A stretch of 64,000 bases of DNA from the NCBI GenBank assembly GCA_963580455.1, contig OY756962.1, forward strand, positions 11,984,001 to 12,048,000, given 5' to 3'. Source of the DNA: Euonymus europaeus. Taxonomy: Eukaryota; Streptophyta; Magnoliopsida; Celastrales; Celastraceae. The notes under the pieces were generated by a model. It saw only the letters and a list, made by a program, of their open reading frames with translations, was not told the origin of the DNA and searched no databases. The translations under genes were made by a program, and so were the position numbers. This document shows, one piece after another, positions 13,721 to 26,592 of this stretch. Numbering within the stretch: position 1 is the stretch's first letter; the number at the start of each line of letters is the position of its first letter.

Positions 13721-16639
13721 CTCTTTACAGATGAGCTTTTAACGGTTTTATCTATTTGTCGTAGGAAGTTGGTGTTTTGACTTTGAAATAATCTAGGAAG
13801 CTTATACTCATAATATTTGAGATAGTAGAACAATAAAAAGTGTACACCGAAACACTTTTATGGCCCGAAATTGCTCAACTCTCTCGATGGAGTTGTTCTC
13901 AATAGTTTTGCAAAATATAGACCGAAATTTGTTCTCTTGACAACAGAATAATTTACGAAGCGAATACCAATAATTTTGGACATAAAGAAGCAAAAAAAAG
14001 TGCATACCGAGCAACTTTCATGGTTCGAAATTGCTCAACTCTCCTTACGGAGGAACTTTTAACGATTTTGTCTATTTATCATAGAAAGTTCGTGTTTTGG
14101 CATCGAAATAATCTGGGAAGCTTATAGTCGTAAAATTTGACATAGAAGAATAATAAAAAGTGTACACCGAGCAACTGTGATGGTCAGAAGTTGCTCAACT
14201 CTATCTATGGTGGAGCTTTTCACGGTTTTCGTCCATGTGTCATAGAAAGCTGGTGTTTTCTCATCGAAAAAAACTCAGAAGCTTATACTCGTAAAATTTC
14301 ACATAGAAGAACAATAAAAAGTATACACCGAGCAACTTTGATGGCCCAAAATTGCTCAACTCTCTCGATGGAGTTGTTTTTAATAGTTTTGCAAAATATA
14401 GACCGAAATTTGTTCTCCTGACAAGAAAATAATTTACGAAGTAATAACTAGTAATTTTGGACATAAAGAAGCAATAAAAAGTGCATACCGAGCAACTTTC
14501 ATGGTTGAGATTTGTTCAACTCTCCTTATGGAGGAGCGTTTAACGGTTTTGTCTATTTGTCATAAGAAGTTGGTGTTTTGGCATCGAAATAATATAGGAA
14601 GCTTATACTCGTAATATTTGAGATAGAAGAACAATAAAAAGTGTACACCGAGCAACTATGATGGTCCGAAGTTGCTCAACTCTTTCTATGGTGAAGCTTT
14701 TAACAATTTTTGTCCATTTGTCATAAAAAGGTTGTGTTTTGGCATCGAAATAATCTACGAAGCTTATACTCGTAATATTTGAGATAGAAGAACATTAAAA
14801 AGTGTACACCGAACAACTTTGATGGCCCAAAATTGCTCAACTCTCTCCATGGAGTTGTTTTTAATAGTTTTGCAAAATATAGACCGAAATTTGTTCTCTT
14901 GACAACAAAATAATTTAAGAAGCGAATACTAGTTATTTCATGGTTCAGAATTGCTCAACTCTGCTTATGGAGGAGCTTTTAACGGTTTTGTCTATTTGTC
15001 ATAGAAAGTTGGTGTTTTCGCATCGAAATAATCTATGAAGCTTATACTCGTAAAATTTGACATAGAAGAATAATAAAAAGTGTACACCGAGCAACTATGA
15101 TGGTCCGAAGTTGCTCAACTCTATCTACGGTGGAGCTTGTAGCGGTTTTTGTGCATTAGTAATAGAAAGGTGGTGTTTTGGTATCTAAATAATCTAGGAA
15201 GCCTATACTCGTAAAATTTGACATAGAAGAACAATAAAAAGTGTACACCGAGCAACTTTGATGGCTTGAAATTACTCAAGTCTCTAGCTGGAGTTGTTTT
15301 AAATAGTTTTGCAAAATTTACACTGAAATTTGTTCTCTGACAACAAAACAATTTACGAAGCGAATACTAGTAATTTTGGACATAAGGAAATAATAAAAAG
15401 TGCATACCGAGCAACGTTTATGGTCCGGAATTGCTCAACTCTCCTTATGGAGGAGCTTTTAACAGTTTTATCCATTTCTCATAGAAAGTTGGCGTTTTGG
15501 CATCGAAATTATCTAGGAAGATTATACTCGTAAAATTTGACAAAGAAGAAGAACAAAAAGTGTACACAGAGCAACTTTGAAGGTCCGAAGTTGCTCAACT
15601 CTATATATGGTGGAGCTTTTAACTATTTTTGTCCATTTGTCATAGAAAGGTAGTGTTTTGGCATCGAAATAATCCAGGAAGCTTATACTCGTAAAATTTG
15701 ACATAGAAGAACAATAAAAAGTGTACACCGAGCAACTTTGATGGCCCGAAATTGCTTAACTCTCTCGATGGAGTTGTTTTTAATTGTTTTGCCAAATTTA
15801 GACAGAAATTTGTTCTCTTGACAACAAAGCAATTTACGAAGCGAATACTAGTAATTTTAGACATAAAGAAACAATAAAAAGCATATGCCGAGCAACTTTC
15901 ATGGTTCGGAATTGCTTAACTCCCCTTATGGAGAAGCTTTTATGGTTTTGTCTATTTTGTCATAGAAAGTTGGTGTTTTGCCATCGAAATAATCTACGAA
16001 GCTTATACTCGTAAAATTTGAAATCGAAGAACAATAAAAAGTGTACACCTAGCAACATTGATGGTCCGAAGTTCCTCAACTCTATCTATGGTGGAGCTTT
16101 TCACGATTTTTGTCCATTTGTCATAGAAATGTGGTGTTTTGGCATTCGAAAGAATCTCGGAAGCTTATACTCGTAAAATTTCACATAGAATGACAATAAA
16201 AAGTGTACACCGAACAACTTTGATGTCCCAAAACTGCTCAACTCTCCCGATGGAGTTGTTTTTAATAGTTTTGCAAAATATAGACTGAAATTTGTGCTCT
16301 TGACAACAAAATGATTTACGAAGTGAATACTAGTAATGTTGGACAAAAAGAAGCAATAAAAAGTGTATACCGAGCAACTTTCCTGGTTCGGATTTGCTCA
16401 ACTCTCCTTGTGGAGGAACGTTTAACGGTTTTGTCTATTTCTCATAGAATGTTTGTGTTTTGGCATCGAAATAATCTAGGAAGCTTATACTCGTAAAATT
16501 TGACATAGAAGAACAATAAAAAGTGTACACCGAGCAACTGTGATGGTCCGAAGTTGCCCAACTTTATCTATGGTGGAGCTTTTAACGATTTTTGTCCATT
16601 TGTCATAAAAAGTTTGTGTTTTGGCATCGAAATAATCTA

Positions 16640-19490
16640 GGAAGCTTATATTCATAATATTTGAGATAGAAGAACAATAAAAATTGTACGCCGAACAACT
16701 TTGATGGCACGAAGGTGCTCAACTCTGTCTACGGTGGATCGTTTAACGGTTTTTGTCCATTTGTCATAGAAAGGTGCTGTTTTGGCAACGAAATAATCTA
16801 GGAAGCTTATACTCGTAAAATTTCGCATGGAAGAACAATAAAAAGTGTACACCAAGCAACTTTGATGGCCCAAAACTGCTCAACTCTCCCGATGGAGTTG
16901 TTTTTAATAGTTTTGCAAAATATAGACAGAAATTTATTCTCTTGACAACAAAATAATTTACGAAGCGAATACTAGTAATTTTGGACATAAAGAAGCAATA
17001 AAAAGTGCATACCGAGCAACTTTCATGGTTCGAAATTGATCAACTCTCCTTATGGAGGAGCTTTTAATGATTTTGTCTATTTGTCATAGAAAGTAGTTGT
17101 TTTGGCATCTAAATAATCTAGGAATCTTACACTCATAAAATTTGACATAGCAGAACAGTAAAAAGTGTACACCAAGCAACTATGATGGTCCGAAGTTGCT
17201 CAACTCTATCTATGGTGGAGCTTTTAACGGTTTTTTCCATTTGTCATAGAAAGTTGGTGTTTTGGAATCAAAATAATCTAGGAAGCTTATACTCGTAAAA
17301 TTTGACATAGAAGAACAATAAAAAGTGTACACCGAGCAACTTTGATGGCCCAAAACTGCTCAACTCTCTCGGTGGAGTTTTTTCAATAGTTTTGCCAAAT
17401 TTAGATCGAAATTTGTTCAATTGACAACAAAACAATTTACGGACTGTATACTAGTTATTTTGGTCATAAAGAAACACTAAAAAGTGCATACCTAGCAAAT
17501 TTTATGGTTCGGAATTGCTCAACTCTCCTAGGAAGCTTATACTCGTAAAATTTGACATAGAAGAACAGTAAAAAGTGTACACCGAGCAACTATGATGGTC
17601 CGAAGTTGCTCAACGCTATCTACGGTGGAGCATGTAGCGGTTTTTGTGCATTAGTAATAGAAAGGTGGTGTTTTGGTATCTAAATAATCTAGGAAGCCTA
17701 TACTCGTAAAATTTGACATAGAAGAACAATAAAAAGTGTACAACGAGCAACTTTGATGGCCCGAAATTACTTAAGTCTCAAGCTGGAGTTGTTTTAAATA
17801 GTTTTGCCAAATTTACACTGAAATTTGTTCTCTTGACAACAAAACAATTTACGAAGCGAATACTAGTAATTTTGGACATAAAGAAACAATAAAAAGTGCA
17901 TACCCAGCAACTTTCATGGTCCGGAATTGCTCAACTCTCCTTATGGAGGAGCTTTTAACGATTTTATCCATTTGTCATAGAAAGTTGGTGTTTTGGCATC
18001 GAAATAATCTAGGAAGATTATACTCGTAAAATTTGACATAGAAGAAGAATAAAAAGTGTACATAGAGCAACTTTGATGGTCCGAAGTTGCTCAACTCTAT
18101 ATATGGTGGAGCTTTTAACTGTTTTTGTCCATTTGTCATATAAAGGTAGTGTTTTGGCATCGAAATAATTCAGGAAGCTTATACTCATAAAATTTGACAT
18201 AGAAGAACAATAAAAAGTGTACACCGAGCAACTTTGATGGCCCGAAATTGCTTAACTCTCTCGATGGAGTTGTTTTTAATTGTTTTGCCAAATTTAGACC
18301 GAAATTTGTTCTCTTGACAACAAAACAATTTACGAAGCGAATACTACTAATTTTAGACATAAACAAACAATAAAAAGCGCATGCCGAAAAACTTTCATGG
18401 TTCAGAATTGCTTAACTCCCCATATGGAGAAGCTTTTATGGTTTTGTCTATTTGTCATAGAAAGTTGGTGTTTTGGCATCGAAATAATCTACGAAGCTTA
18501 TACTCGTAAAATTTGAAATGGAAGAACAATAAAAAGTGTACACCGAGCAATATTGATGGTCTGAAGTTCCTCAACTCTATCTATGGCGGAGCTTTTCACG
18601 GTTTTTGCCCATTTTTTATAGAAATGTGGTGTTTTGGCATTCGAAAGAATCTCAGAAGCTTATACTCGTAAAATTTCACATAGAATGACTATACAAATTG
18701 TACACCGAGCAACTTTGATGGCCCAAAACTGCTCAACTCTTCCAATGGAGTTGTTTCTATTAGTTTTGCAAAATATAGACCAAAATTTGTGCTCTTGACA
18801 ACAAAATAATTTACGAAGTGAATACTAGTAATTTTGGACAAAAAGAAGAAATAAAAACTGTATACCGAGGAACTTTCGTGGTTCGGATTTGCTGAACTCT
18901 CCTTATGGAGGAACGTTTAACGGTTTTGTCTATTTGTCATAGAATGTTGGTGTTTTGGCATCGAAATAATCTAGGAAGCTTATACTCGTAAAATTTTTCA
19001 TAGAAGAACAATAAAAAGTGTACACCGAGCAACTGTGATGGTCCGAAGTTGCTCAACTTTGTCTATGGTGGAGCTTTTAACGATTTTTGTCCATTTGTCA
19101 TAAAAAGGTTGTGTTTTGGCATCGAAATAATCTAGGAAGCTTATACTCATAATATTTGAGATAGAAGAGCAATAAAAAGTGTACACCGAACAACCTTGAT
19201 GGCCCGAAATTGCTCAACACTCTCGGTGGATTTGTTTTTCATAGTTTTGCCAAACTTAGACCGAAATTCGTTCTCTTGACAACAAAACAATTTACGAAGC
19301 GAATACTAGTTATTTTGGACATAAAGAAATAGTAAAAAGTGCATACCGAGCAACTTTCATGGTTCAGAATCGCTCAACTCTCCCTATGGAGGAGCTTTTA
19401 ACGGTTTTTGTACATTTGTCATAGAAAGGTGATGTTTTGTCATCGAAATAGTCTAGGAAGCTTATACTCATAAAATTTCACATAGAAGAA
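16640..19490 (+). repeat. Long intra-array duplication, copy 2 (partner 6820-10150)
   Basis: Partner of the 6820-10150 segment, with the same order of monomer variants and the same truncated monomer at 17518. It is one trimer (about 482 bp) shorter near 17340-17360. It replaces the local higher-order pattern abruptly at both ends, as expected for unequal exchange or segmental copying inside an array. Confidence 0.8.
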
Positions 19491-21877
19491 CAATAAAAAC
19501 TGTACACCGAGCAACTTTGATGGCCCAAAACTGGTCAACTCTCTCGATGGAGTTGTTTTTAATAGTTTTGCAAAATATAGACCGAAATTTGTTCTCTTCA
19601 CAACAAAATAATTTACGAAGTGAATACTAGTAATTTTGGACATAAAGAAGCAATAAAAATTACATACCGAGCAACTTTCATGGTTCAGATTTGCTCAACT
19701 CTGCTGATGGAGGAGCGTTTAACGGTTTTGTCTATTTGTCATAGGAAGTTGGTGTTTTGGCATCGAAACATTCTAGGAAGCTTATACTCGTAATATTTGA
19801 GATAGAAGAACAATAAAAAGTGCACACCGAGCAACTATGATGGTCCGAAGTTGCTCAACTCTATCTATGGTGAAGCTTTTAACGATTTTTGTCCATTTGT
19901 CATAAAAAGGTTGTGTTTTGGCATCGAAATAATCTAGGAAGCTTATATTCATAATATTTGAGGTAGAAGAACAATAAAAATTGTACGCCGAACAACTTTG
20001 ATGGCCCGAAGCTCCTCAACTCTATCTATGGTGGATCTTTTAATGATTTTGTCTATTTGTCATAGAAAGTAGTTGTTTTGGCATCGAAATAATCTAGGAA
20101 GCTTACACTCGTAAAATTTCGCATAGCAGAACAATAAAAAGTGTACACCAAGCAACTTTGATGGTCCGAAGTTGCTCAACTCTATCTATGGTGGAGCTTT
20201 TAACGGTTTTTGTCTATTTGTCATAGAAAGGTGGTGTTTTGGCATCAAAATAATCTAGGAAGCTTATACTCGTAAAATTTGACGTAGAAGAACAATGAAA
20301 AGTGTACACCGAGCAACTTTGATGGCGCAAAACTGCTCAACTCTCTCGGTGGAGTTTTTTTCAATAGTTTTGCCAAATTTAGACCGAAATTTGTTCTATT
20401 GACAACAAAACAATTTACGAACTGTATACTAGTTATTTTGGTCATAAAGAAACACTAAAAAGTGCATACCTAGCAACTTTTATGGTTCGGAATTGCTCAA
20501 CTCTCCTTATGGTGGAGCTTTTAACGGTTTTTTCTGTTTGTCATAGAAAGTTTGTGTTTTAGCATCGAAATAATATAGGAAGTTTATAATCGTAAAATTT
20601 GACATAGAAGAACAATAAAAAGTGTACACCGAGCAACTATAATGGTCCGAAGTTGCTCAACCCTATCTATGGTGAAGCTTTTAACGGTTTTTGTCCATTA
20701 GTCATTGAAAGTTGGTGTTTTGGCATCGAAATAATCTAGGAAATTTATACTCGTAAAATTTGACATAGAAGAACAATAAAAAGTGTACACTGAGCAACTT
20801 TGATGGCCCAAAACTGCTCAACTCTCTCGGAGGAGTTTTTTTCTATAGTTTTGCCAAATTTAGACCGAAATTTGTTCTATTGACAACAAAACAATTTACG
20901 AACTATGTACTAGTTAAATTGGTCATAAAGAAACACCAAAAAGTGCATACCTAACAACTTTTATGGTTTGGAATTGCTCAACTGTCCTTATGGTGGAGCT
21001 TTTAACGGTTTTGTCTGTTTGTCATAGAAAGTTTGTGTTTTGGCATCGAAATAATCTAGGAAGCTTATAATCGTAAAATTTGACATAAAAGGACAATAAA
21101 AAGTGTTCACCGAGCAACTATAATGGTCCGAAGTTGCTCAACCCTATCTATTGTGGAGCTTTTAACGGTTTTTGTCCATTAGTCATAGAAAGTTGCTGTT
21201 TTGGCATCGAAATAATCTACGAAACTTATACTCGTAAAATTTGACATAGAAGAACAATAAAAAGTGTACAACGAGCAACTATAATGGTCCGATGTTGCTC
21301 AACTCTATCTATGATGGAACTTTTAACTGTTTTTGTCCATTAGTCATAAAAAGGTGGTGTTTTGGCATCGAAATAATCTAGGAAGCTTATACTCATAAAA
21401 TTTGATAGGAGAAGAACAATAAAAAGTGTACACCGAGCAACTTTGATGGTCCGAAGTTGCTCAACTCTATCTATGGTGGATCTTTTCATGGTTTTTGTCC
21501 ATTTGTCATAGAAAGGTGATGTTTTGTCATTCAAAAGAATCTCGGAAGCTTATAGTCGTACAATTTCACATAGAATAACAATAAAAAATGTACACCGAGC
21601 AACTATTATGGTTCGAAGTTGCTCAACTCTATCTACGGTGGAGCTTTTAACGGATTTTGTCCATTAGTAATAGAAACGTGGTGTTTTGGCATCTAAAAAA
21701 TCTAGGAAGCTTATACTCATAAAATTTGACATAGAAGAACAATAAAAAGTCTACACCGAGCAACTTTGATGGCCCGAAATTACTCAAGTCTCAAGCTGGA
21801 GTTGTTTTAAATAGTTTTGCCAAATTTACACTGAAATTTGTTCTCTTGACAACAAAACAATTTACGAAGCTAATACT

Positions 21878-23848
21878 TGTAACACCCCGACCTAAATGAC
21901 AAGGGAAATTTTAAGAAATTTAGATTGACACATTTTACGAAGAAATCAGGGTAAAAATTGGAATCAATATAGAGAGAAAATTAAATAGATTCAAAGTAAT
22001 TTTAATAAATTATACAAGAAAAATAAAATAAAATTACGGGGCACAAGAATCGCTCAAATCAGAGTTGAAATGAAAATATCGTGAATTTCTACAAAAAATA
22101 TTAGAATAGGGAATTGAAATATATTCAGTGGCAGATACGTAATTACGGATGGGTGTTATATGTAATTAAACATAAAATGGAAGGGCGAAAAGGTAATAGA
22201 GGCTAGAAGAAAAAATAAAATAAAATAAGTGATTGCACGCAAGTCGAGGATGCCCTAAAACCAGAATATTGAAACAGTCACGGGAGGCGGCGACGGAAAC
22301 CCGGATCGCCTTTCCGGAGACAGTTGGGGACGTGGTAGGAAGAATACGGACGGTCATGGCGAGACGAATCGAATGATGTCATTTTCGGATGGAACGGGAT
22401 CTGTTTGGGCAGTCCACGACGGAGGGGAAGCTTGCGGGTCGAGTCGGTTGGAGCTAGAATCTGCTTATCTCCGGCAACTTCTCAGGTAAAGGATTACGGG
22501 AACGAGGTCAGCGCGTCATAACCGATCGACCGGTATCAGGCGTGACCCTCACCGCGCCGTCAACGGCGATGACCCGGCCTGGTCTGTGATCGGGTCTTGA
22601 AGACCCGCGATCAGTGACAACCGGGTCGAGCTGACCCGGTTGGTTATTAATTTAAATAACTAAGGATTAAATAATTGAATTAAATTAATTGTATTAGGTT
22701 AAATGTAGTAATTTAGTAGCGATAATAAAATAAAGTGACTAAAAGTTAATGGTATTAATAAATGAATTAAAGATTTTGGGATTAATGAATAATTGTGGGT
22801 CTTGTATGGGTTTCAGGAACTCATCTTTGTAATTAAATTATCGAGATTACGAGAGCACATCGCTGTAAGTAGTACTCAACTGTATTACGGAACCTTGTGA
22901 CTATGAATTTTATGCGCTATTATTGTATTGCTGGTGCTATTATTGTATTGATTGTGATGTCTGTTTGAGTGTACATGATGATGATTGTACTGATTGGATG
23001 ATTTCATGAGACTGAGTTTTAATGATTTGAGTATACATGAACTGTGAGGTGACATGTGATGACGTATAGAGGTAATGTTTTATGGTTGCACTGTATGAGG
23101 CATAACATATCATGGCATACATGACATACGCATTAAAGGAAAACATTTTAATAAACTGGGTACAACTGCTACAGGGAGGGTGTACTGAAAAGTTGAGGTT
23201 GAAGCTTAAAGTAAATGGAAATGAAAAGAGAATTGATTGTGACTGGAAAGTGTTCTTTGGAAGAACATCTAATTAAAGAAAAATCCCGACCGGTTGCTCT
23301 GTAGCAGTTTACCTGGGTTAAGGGCCCGAGTACTGAAAAAAATGATTTAAATGACTGACTGATTTTCTAAGGATGAGATTCATGTGCATTCATACATAAG
23401 TACTACTTGCTGGGCCTCGGCTCACTATGTTCCGTGATGCAGGTATTGATGTATCAGATGATTATGCTGAATTAGGAGTTGATGGTGTTGCCGGAGATCC
23501 ATGAAGAAGATGCTCATGTGACGAAAGATTTATCAATTAAGTTTGACATTTATGTATGATCTTATAGTTAATAGCTCTGATGTATGATAATAAATGTAGA
23601 TTCAGGAATGAGGATGAAAAGAAAAAGATTCACAATAGTATACTTATATGATATTAATGGGATGTCAGTGATTAGTTGAAATATATACGATGAGGCTCTT
23701 ATTTCAGATTAGGTCAAATATATATATTGGTTGGAATTGCTTCTTGAAGTGGATCGGTTTTAAATAGGGGGTGTGTTTATACTGTAATATAAGTAGCGTT
23801 CTGGACTACAAGCCCGGGATTTAGGGTTTCGTAGGATGGGGCGTTACA
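21878..23848 (+). mobile_element. Solo LTR, TGTAACACCCCG type, target duplication ATACT
   Basis: A 1971-bp block unlike the satellite begins TGTAACACCCCGACC and ends GGGGCGTTACA. Its ends form a perfect TGTAAC/GTTACA inverted repeat and it is flanked on both sides by ATACT. No primer site, gag or pol is present, so it is a solo LTR left by LTR-LTR recombination of a Ty3/gypsy-like element. A GC-rich part (about 22240-22640) holds two strong inverted repeats. The paralogous satellite at 33793-33802 lacks the insertion and shows the empty site. The short open frames inside it have no recognisable product. Confidence 0.9.
22588..22641. promoter_or_regulatory. Two adjacent hairpin-forming inverted repeats in the solo LTR
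   Basis: At 22588-22612, GGGTCTT and AAGACCC flank a single G, extended outward by GATC on both sides. At 22619-22641, AACCGGGTC and GACCCGGTT (9-bp perfect arms) flank a 5-base spacer. They lie seven bases apart in the GC-rich part of the LTR. A regulatory or RNA-structure role is possible but unproven. Confidence 0.5.
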
Positions 23849-24491
23849 ATACTAGTAATTTTGGACATAAAGAAACAGTAAAAAGTACATACCGAGCAAC
23901 TATAATGGTCCGAAGTTGCTCAACTCTATCTATGCTGGAGCTTTTAACGGTTTTTGTCCATTAGTCATAAAAAGGTGGTGTTTTGGCATCGAAATAATCT
24001 TGGAAGCTTATACTCGTAAAATTTCACATAGAAGAACAATAAAAAGTGTACATCGAGCAAATATGATGGTCCGAAGTTGGTCAACTCTATCTATGGTGGA
24101 GCTTTTAACGATTTTTGTCCATTTGTCATAAAAAGGTTGGGTTTTGGCATCGAAATAATCTAGGAAGCTTATACTCGTAATATTTGAGATAGAAGGACAA
24201 TAAAACTTGTACACCGAGCAACTTTGATGGTCCGAAGTTGCTCAACTCTCCTTATGGTGGAGCTTTTAATGGTTTTTGTCTACTAGTCATAGAAAGTTGG
24301 TGTTTTGGCATCGAAATAATCTAGGAAGCTTATACTCGTAAAATTTGACAGAGAAGAACAATAAAAATTGTACACCGAGCAACTATGATGGTCCGAAGTT
24401 GTTCAACTCTATCGATGGTGGATCTTTTAACAGTTTCTATCCATTTTTCATAGAAAGGTGCTGTTTTGGCATCGAAATAATCTAGGAAGCT
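23849..24491 (+). repeat. ~160-bp satellite, forward block 2
   Basis: About four monomers of the same satellite in the same orientation lie between two solo LTRs. The left end resumes exactly where the array stopped at 21877, after the duplicated ATACT. It contains the GGTTGGGTTTTGGCATCG variant near 24136 that recurs at 27672. Confidence 0.95.
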
Positions 24492-26592
24492 TGTGACGCC
24501 CCGGTACAGGCACGCCACGGGTGCCCTCCGGCGCCGTCCTAGGCCACTATGCGATCATCCTGCGAATCGGAAATCCGACGGCATCTCCCCGTGTATCGGA
24601 GAGTCCCCGCCTGCATCAGAAACGCGTAGCGTAAAGTTCATAAATCCATCACACTAGCAACCTAGCCAGGCCTCAAGCCTCAATCACATGCAATCCTGAT
24701 CATAGGGGCCTCAGGCCATCCACTACCAGCATGCACAAACTGATAGTAATAATCAAATCATCAATTTCATAATATCATATAACAAAAAATCAACTCAGCA
24801 TACATCATGCATACACCCTCTGGTGCCAAATGGTTATCAGATTATCATGAATAAACATCAATACATCATATACAAAATACGTGCTTAGAGTATCTCTCTA
24901 GCACCTAAATCCTACCCAGGGCCATCCATGTTACATCCTGCTCTCACTGATCCGCTCCACTAGCACCTGTACCTGTACTAGTATCACCTGTGGGAAGGAA
25001 TGAAAGTAGAGGGTGAGCAAGAAGCTCAGTAGGGTTATTAGTAACATGAGCATAAGGCCGAATCTGAAACAATAGGCTATGCCACAATATGAAACCTACC
25101 ACATGCACGTATACTCAACATTCACATAGAACATCACCCCAGGCAATCCCCTCAATGAGCAAACATCATCGATACCATGGCTCGTTCCATGTAATATCGA
25201 ACGTGAGCAAAGCTCACCAACATCAAACGCTCTTGGATTACCCGGTTGCGTGATCCTACCACGCCCGCACCACTCCATGCAAGGTCACTCATGAACCATA
25301 CCTCTAGTGCGTTATCCTACTTGGAGTTCACTTGACTCAGTGGTAACTCTCATCACCTCGTCATCCCTCCAAGTAGCTTTCAAGAATCCTAAGGAGCCCC
25401 GAGTCCATACCCAGTCCCCCATGCAACTCTAATGCATTAATGCCATGACATGCCGAAAAGATATAGATATGAACAACCTACATATATATATACATAACTA
25501 CCATGATGCATGAACGAAAAATCACGTCGTGCCCATAGGTGATGGAACACACATATTCGGTCATGCAATATCAAGAATTAACAACATTTCACAAGAAGGC
25601 TCGTTTCCCCTTAGAAGCAATTAAGGCGGAAACACAAATAAACGACCAATGAAAAATCGAAACGCTCTTTAGAATATCGAGAATGAATGATAGAAAGAAA
25701 AGTTGGAAATCCCCTAACTCGTGTCGAGCAATTTACTACAAATCCCCAAATTTCGTTCCTAGGGTTCCGGTTTGACCAAACCTACAATGTGGCGAAACCG
25801 AACCCTCACATGCATCAATATATCCACCACAACTCATATAAACATCAATTAAATCAATAAATTCGAAATCACTTACTTATCTCTCTAGAAATTCCTTCCA
25901 AAATCCTCCAAACACACTCCAAGCTCAACTCAACTCCAAAATAGAAACCAATCTACATAAACATCAAAAATCAACCTATAATCAACATATCTAAAGCATA
26001 GAGCTCACCTCCCTTAGAATCAAACGAATCTAACAAAAACCTAGAATTTCAAAAACTATAGAAAACTTACCAAAACTCCAAAATCAAGCTTGAATCTTCC
26101 TTCCCAAGCTCCAATGGTTACCAATCTTCAATCCCCAAGCCAAACTCTTGCTAAAACCACTTTCTCTCTCTTCTTCTCTCTCTCTCTTTCTCTCTCTACT
26201 CGAGCTTCTCCAAGAATTTTATGCAAAAAATGTCAAATTCTGGGCTTAATATACTATTTTATCGACAGCCGTCCGAACGCCCTAAGTGGCCGTCCGGACG
26301 GATTACTGTTCCCGTAACCCACTATCCTCACTCTAGGCAAATCTGTCCGGACGTCTAATTTACCCGTCCGGATGGATTACTATTCACAAAACCCTGTTTT
26401 TTCTCAAATATATTTTCTGGATCGGTCTAAGCTTCGATTGATATATTACGGGCCCCAAACGGACACATATACTAAAAGTTATGACACATTTACAGAACCA
26501 AGTTCAAAACTATTTTTCCATGATTCCGTACTTCACGGATCAACCGTAATTCGACTCAAAACTAAAAATTTTTTTTAGGTCAGGGTTTCACA
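24492..26592 (-). mobile_element. Solo LTR, TGTGAAACCC type (chromovirus family), copy 1
   Basis: A 2101-bp LTR in reverse orientation. On the minus strand it starts TGTGAAACCCTGACC and ends GGGGCGTCACA. AGCT flanks it on both sides (24488-24491 and 26593-26596), so the insertion fell in the AAGCTT of a class A monomer. It is homologous along its length to the LTRs of the full element at 44844-54140, including the CGTCCGGACG pairs and the GA-rich stretch that follows (CT-rich on the plus strand, about 26160-26203), but it belongs to a diverged subfamily. No internal region remains. The small antisense-looking frames inside are not conserved proteins. Confidence 0.9.
26270..26374 (-). promoter_or_regulatory. 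Two 21-bp-spaced pairs of CGTCCGGACG-like palindromes
   Basis: Sites start at 26270 (CGTCCGAACG), 26291 (CGTCCGGACG), 26344 (TGTCCGGACG) and 26365 (CGTCCGGATG). Start-to-start spacing within each pair is 21 bp, the same as in the full-length element, although the 11-base spacers differ. They lie just upstream, on the minus strand, of the GA-rich presumed transcription start region. Confidence 0.7.

Larger units (their letters stand above)
1..21877 (+). repeat. ~160-bp satellite array, forward block 1
   Basis: Tandem monomers of about 160-161 bp fill this stretch without a gap. Recurring anchors are AAGCTTATACTCGTAAAATTT-like class A segments (HindIII site), ACAACAAAACAATTTACGA class B segments, and a shared tail reading AAAAAGTG(T/C)A(T/C)ACCGAGCAACTTT in slightly varying form. 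Class A, B and A-prime monomers commonly follow each other as a trimer of about 481 bp. Divergence between classes is high, while copies of larger units are nearly identical. I do not recognise the family by name. It is non-coding: the monomer length is not a multiple of three. The centromeric or pericentromeric role is an inference from monomer length and array structure only. Confidence 0.95.

Noticed and set aside
1..21877. Possible CRISPR array, because of regular repeats
   Set aside because: Repeats are contiguous ~160-bp monomers with no short unique spacers, and the context is plant DNA.
22940..23146. 68-residue antisense frame in the first solo LTR
   Set aside because: AT-rich, no domain, not supported by the context of a solo LTR.
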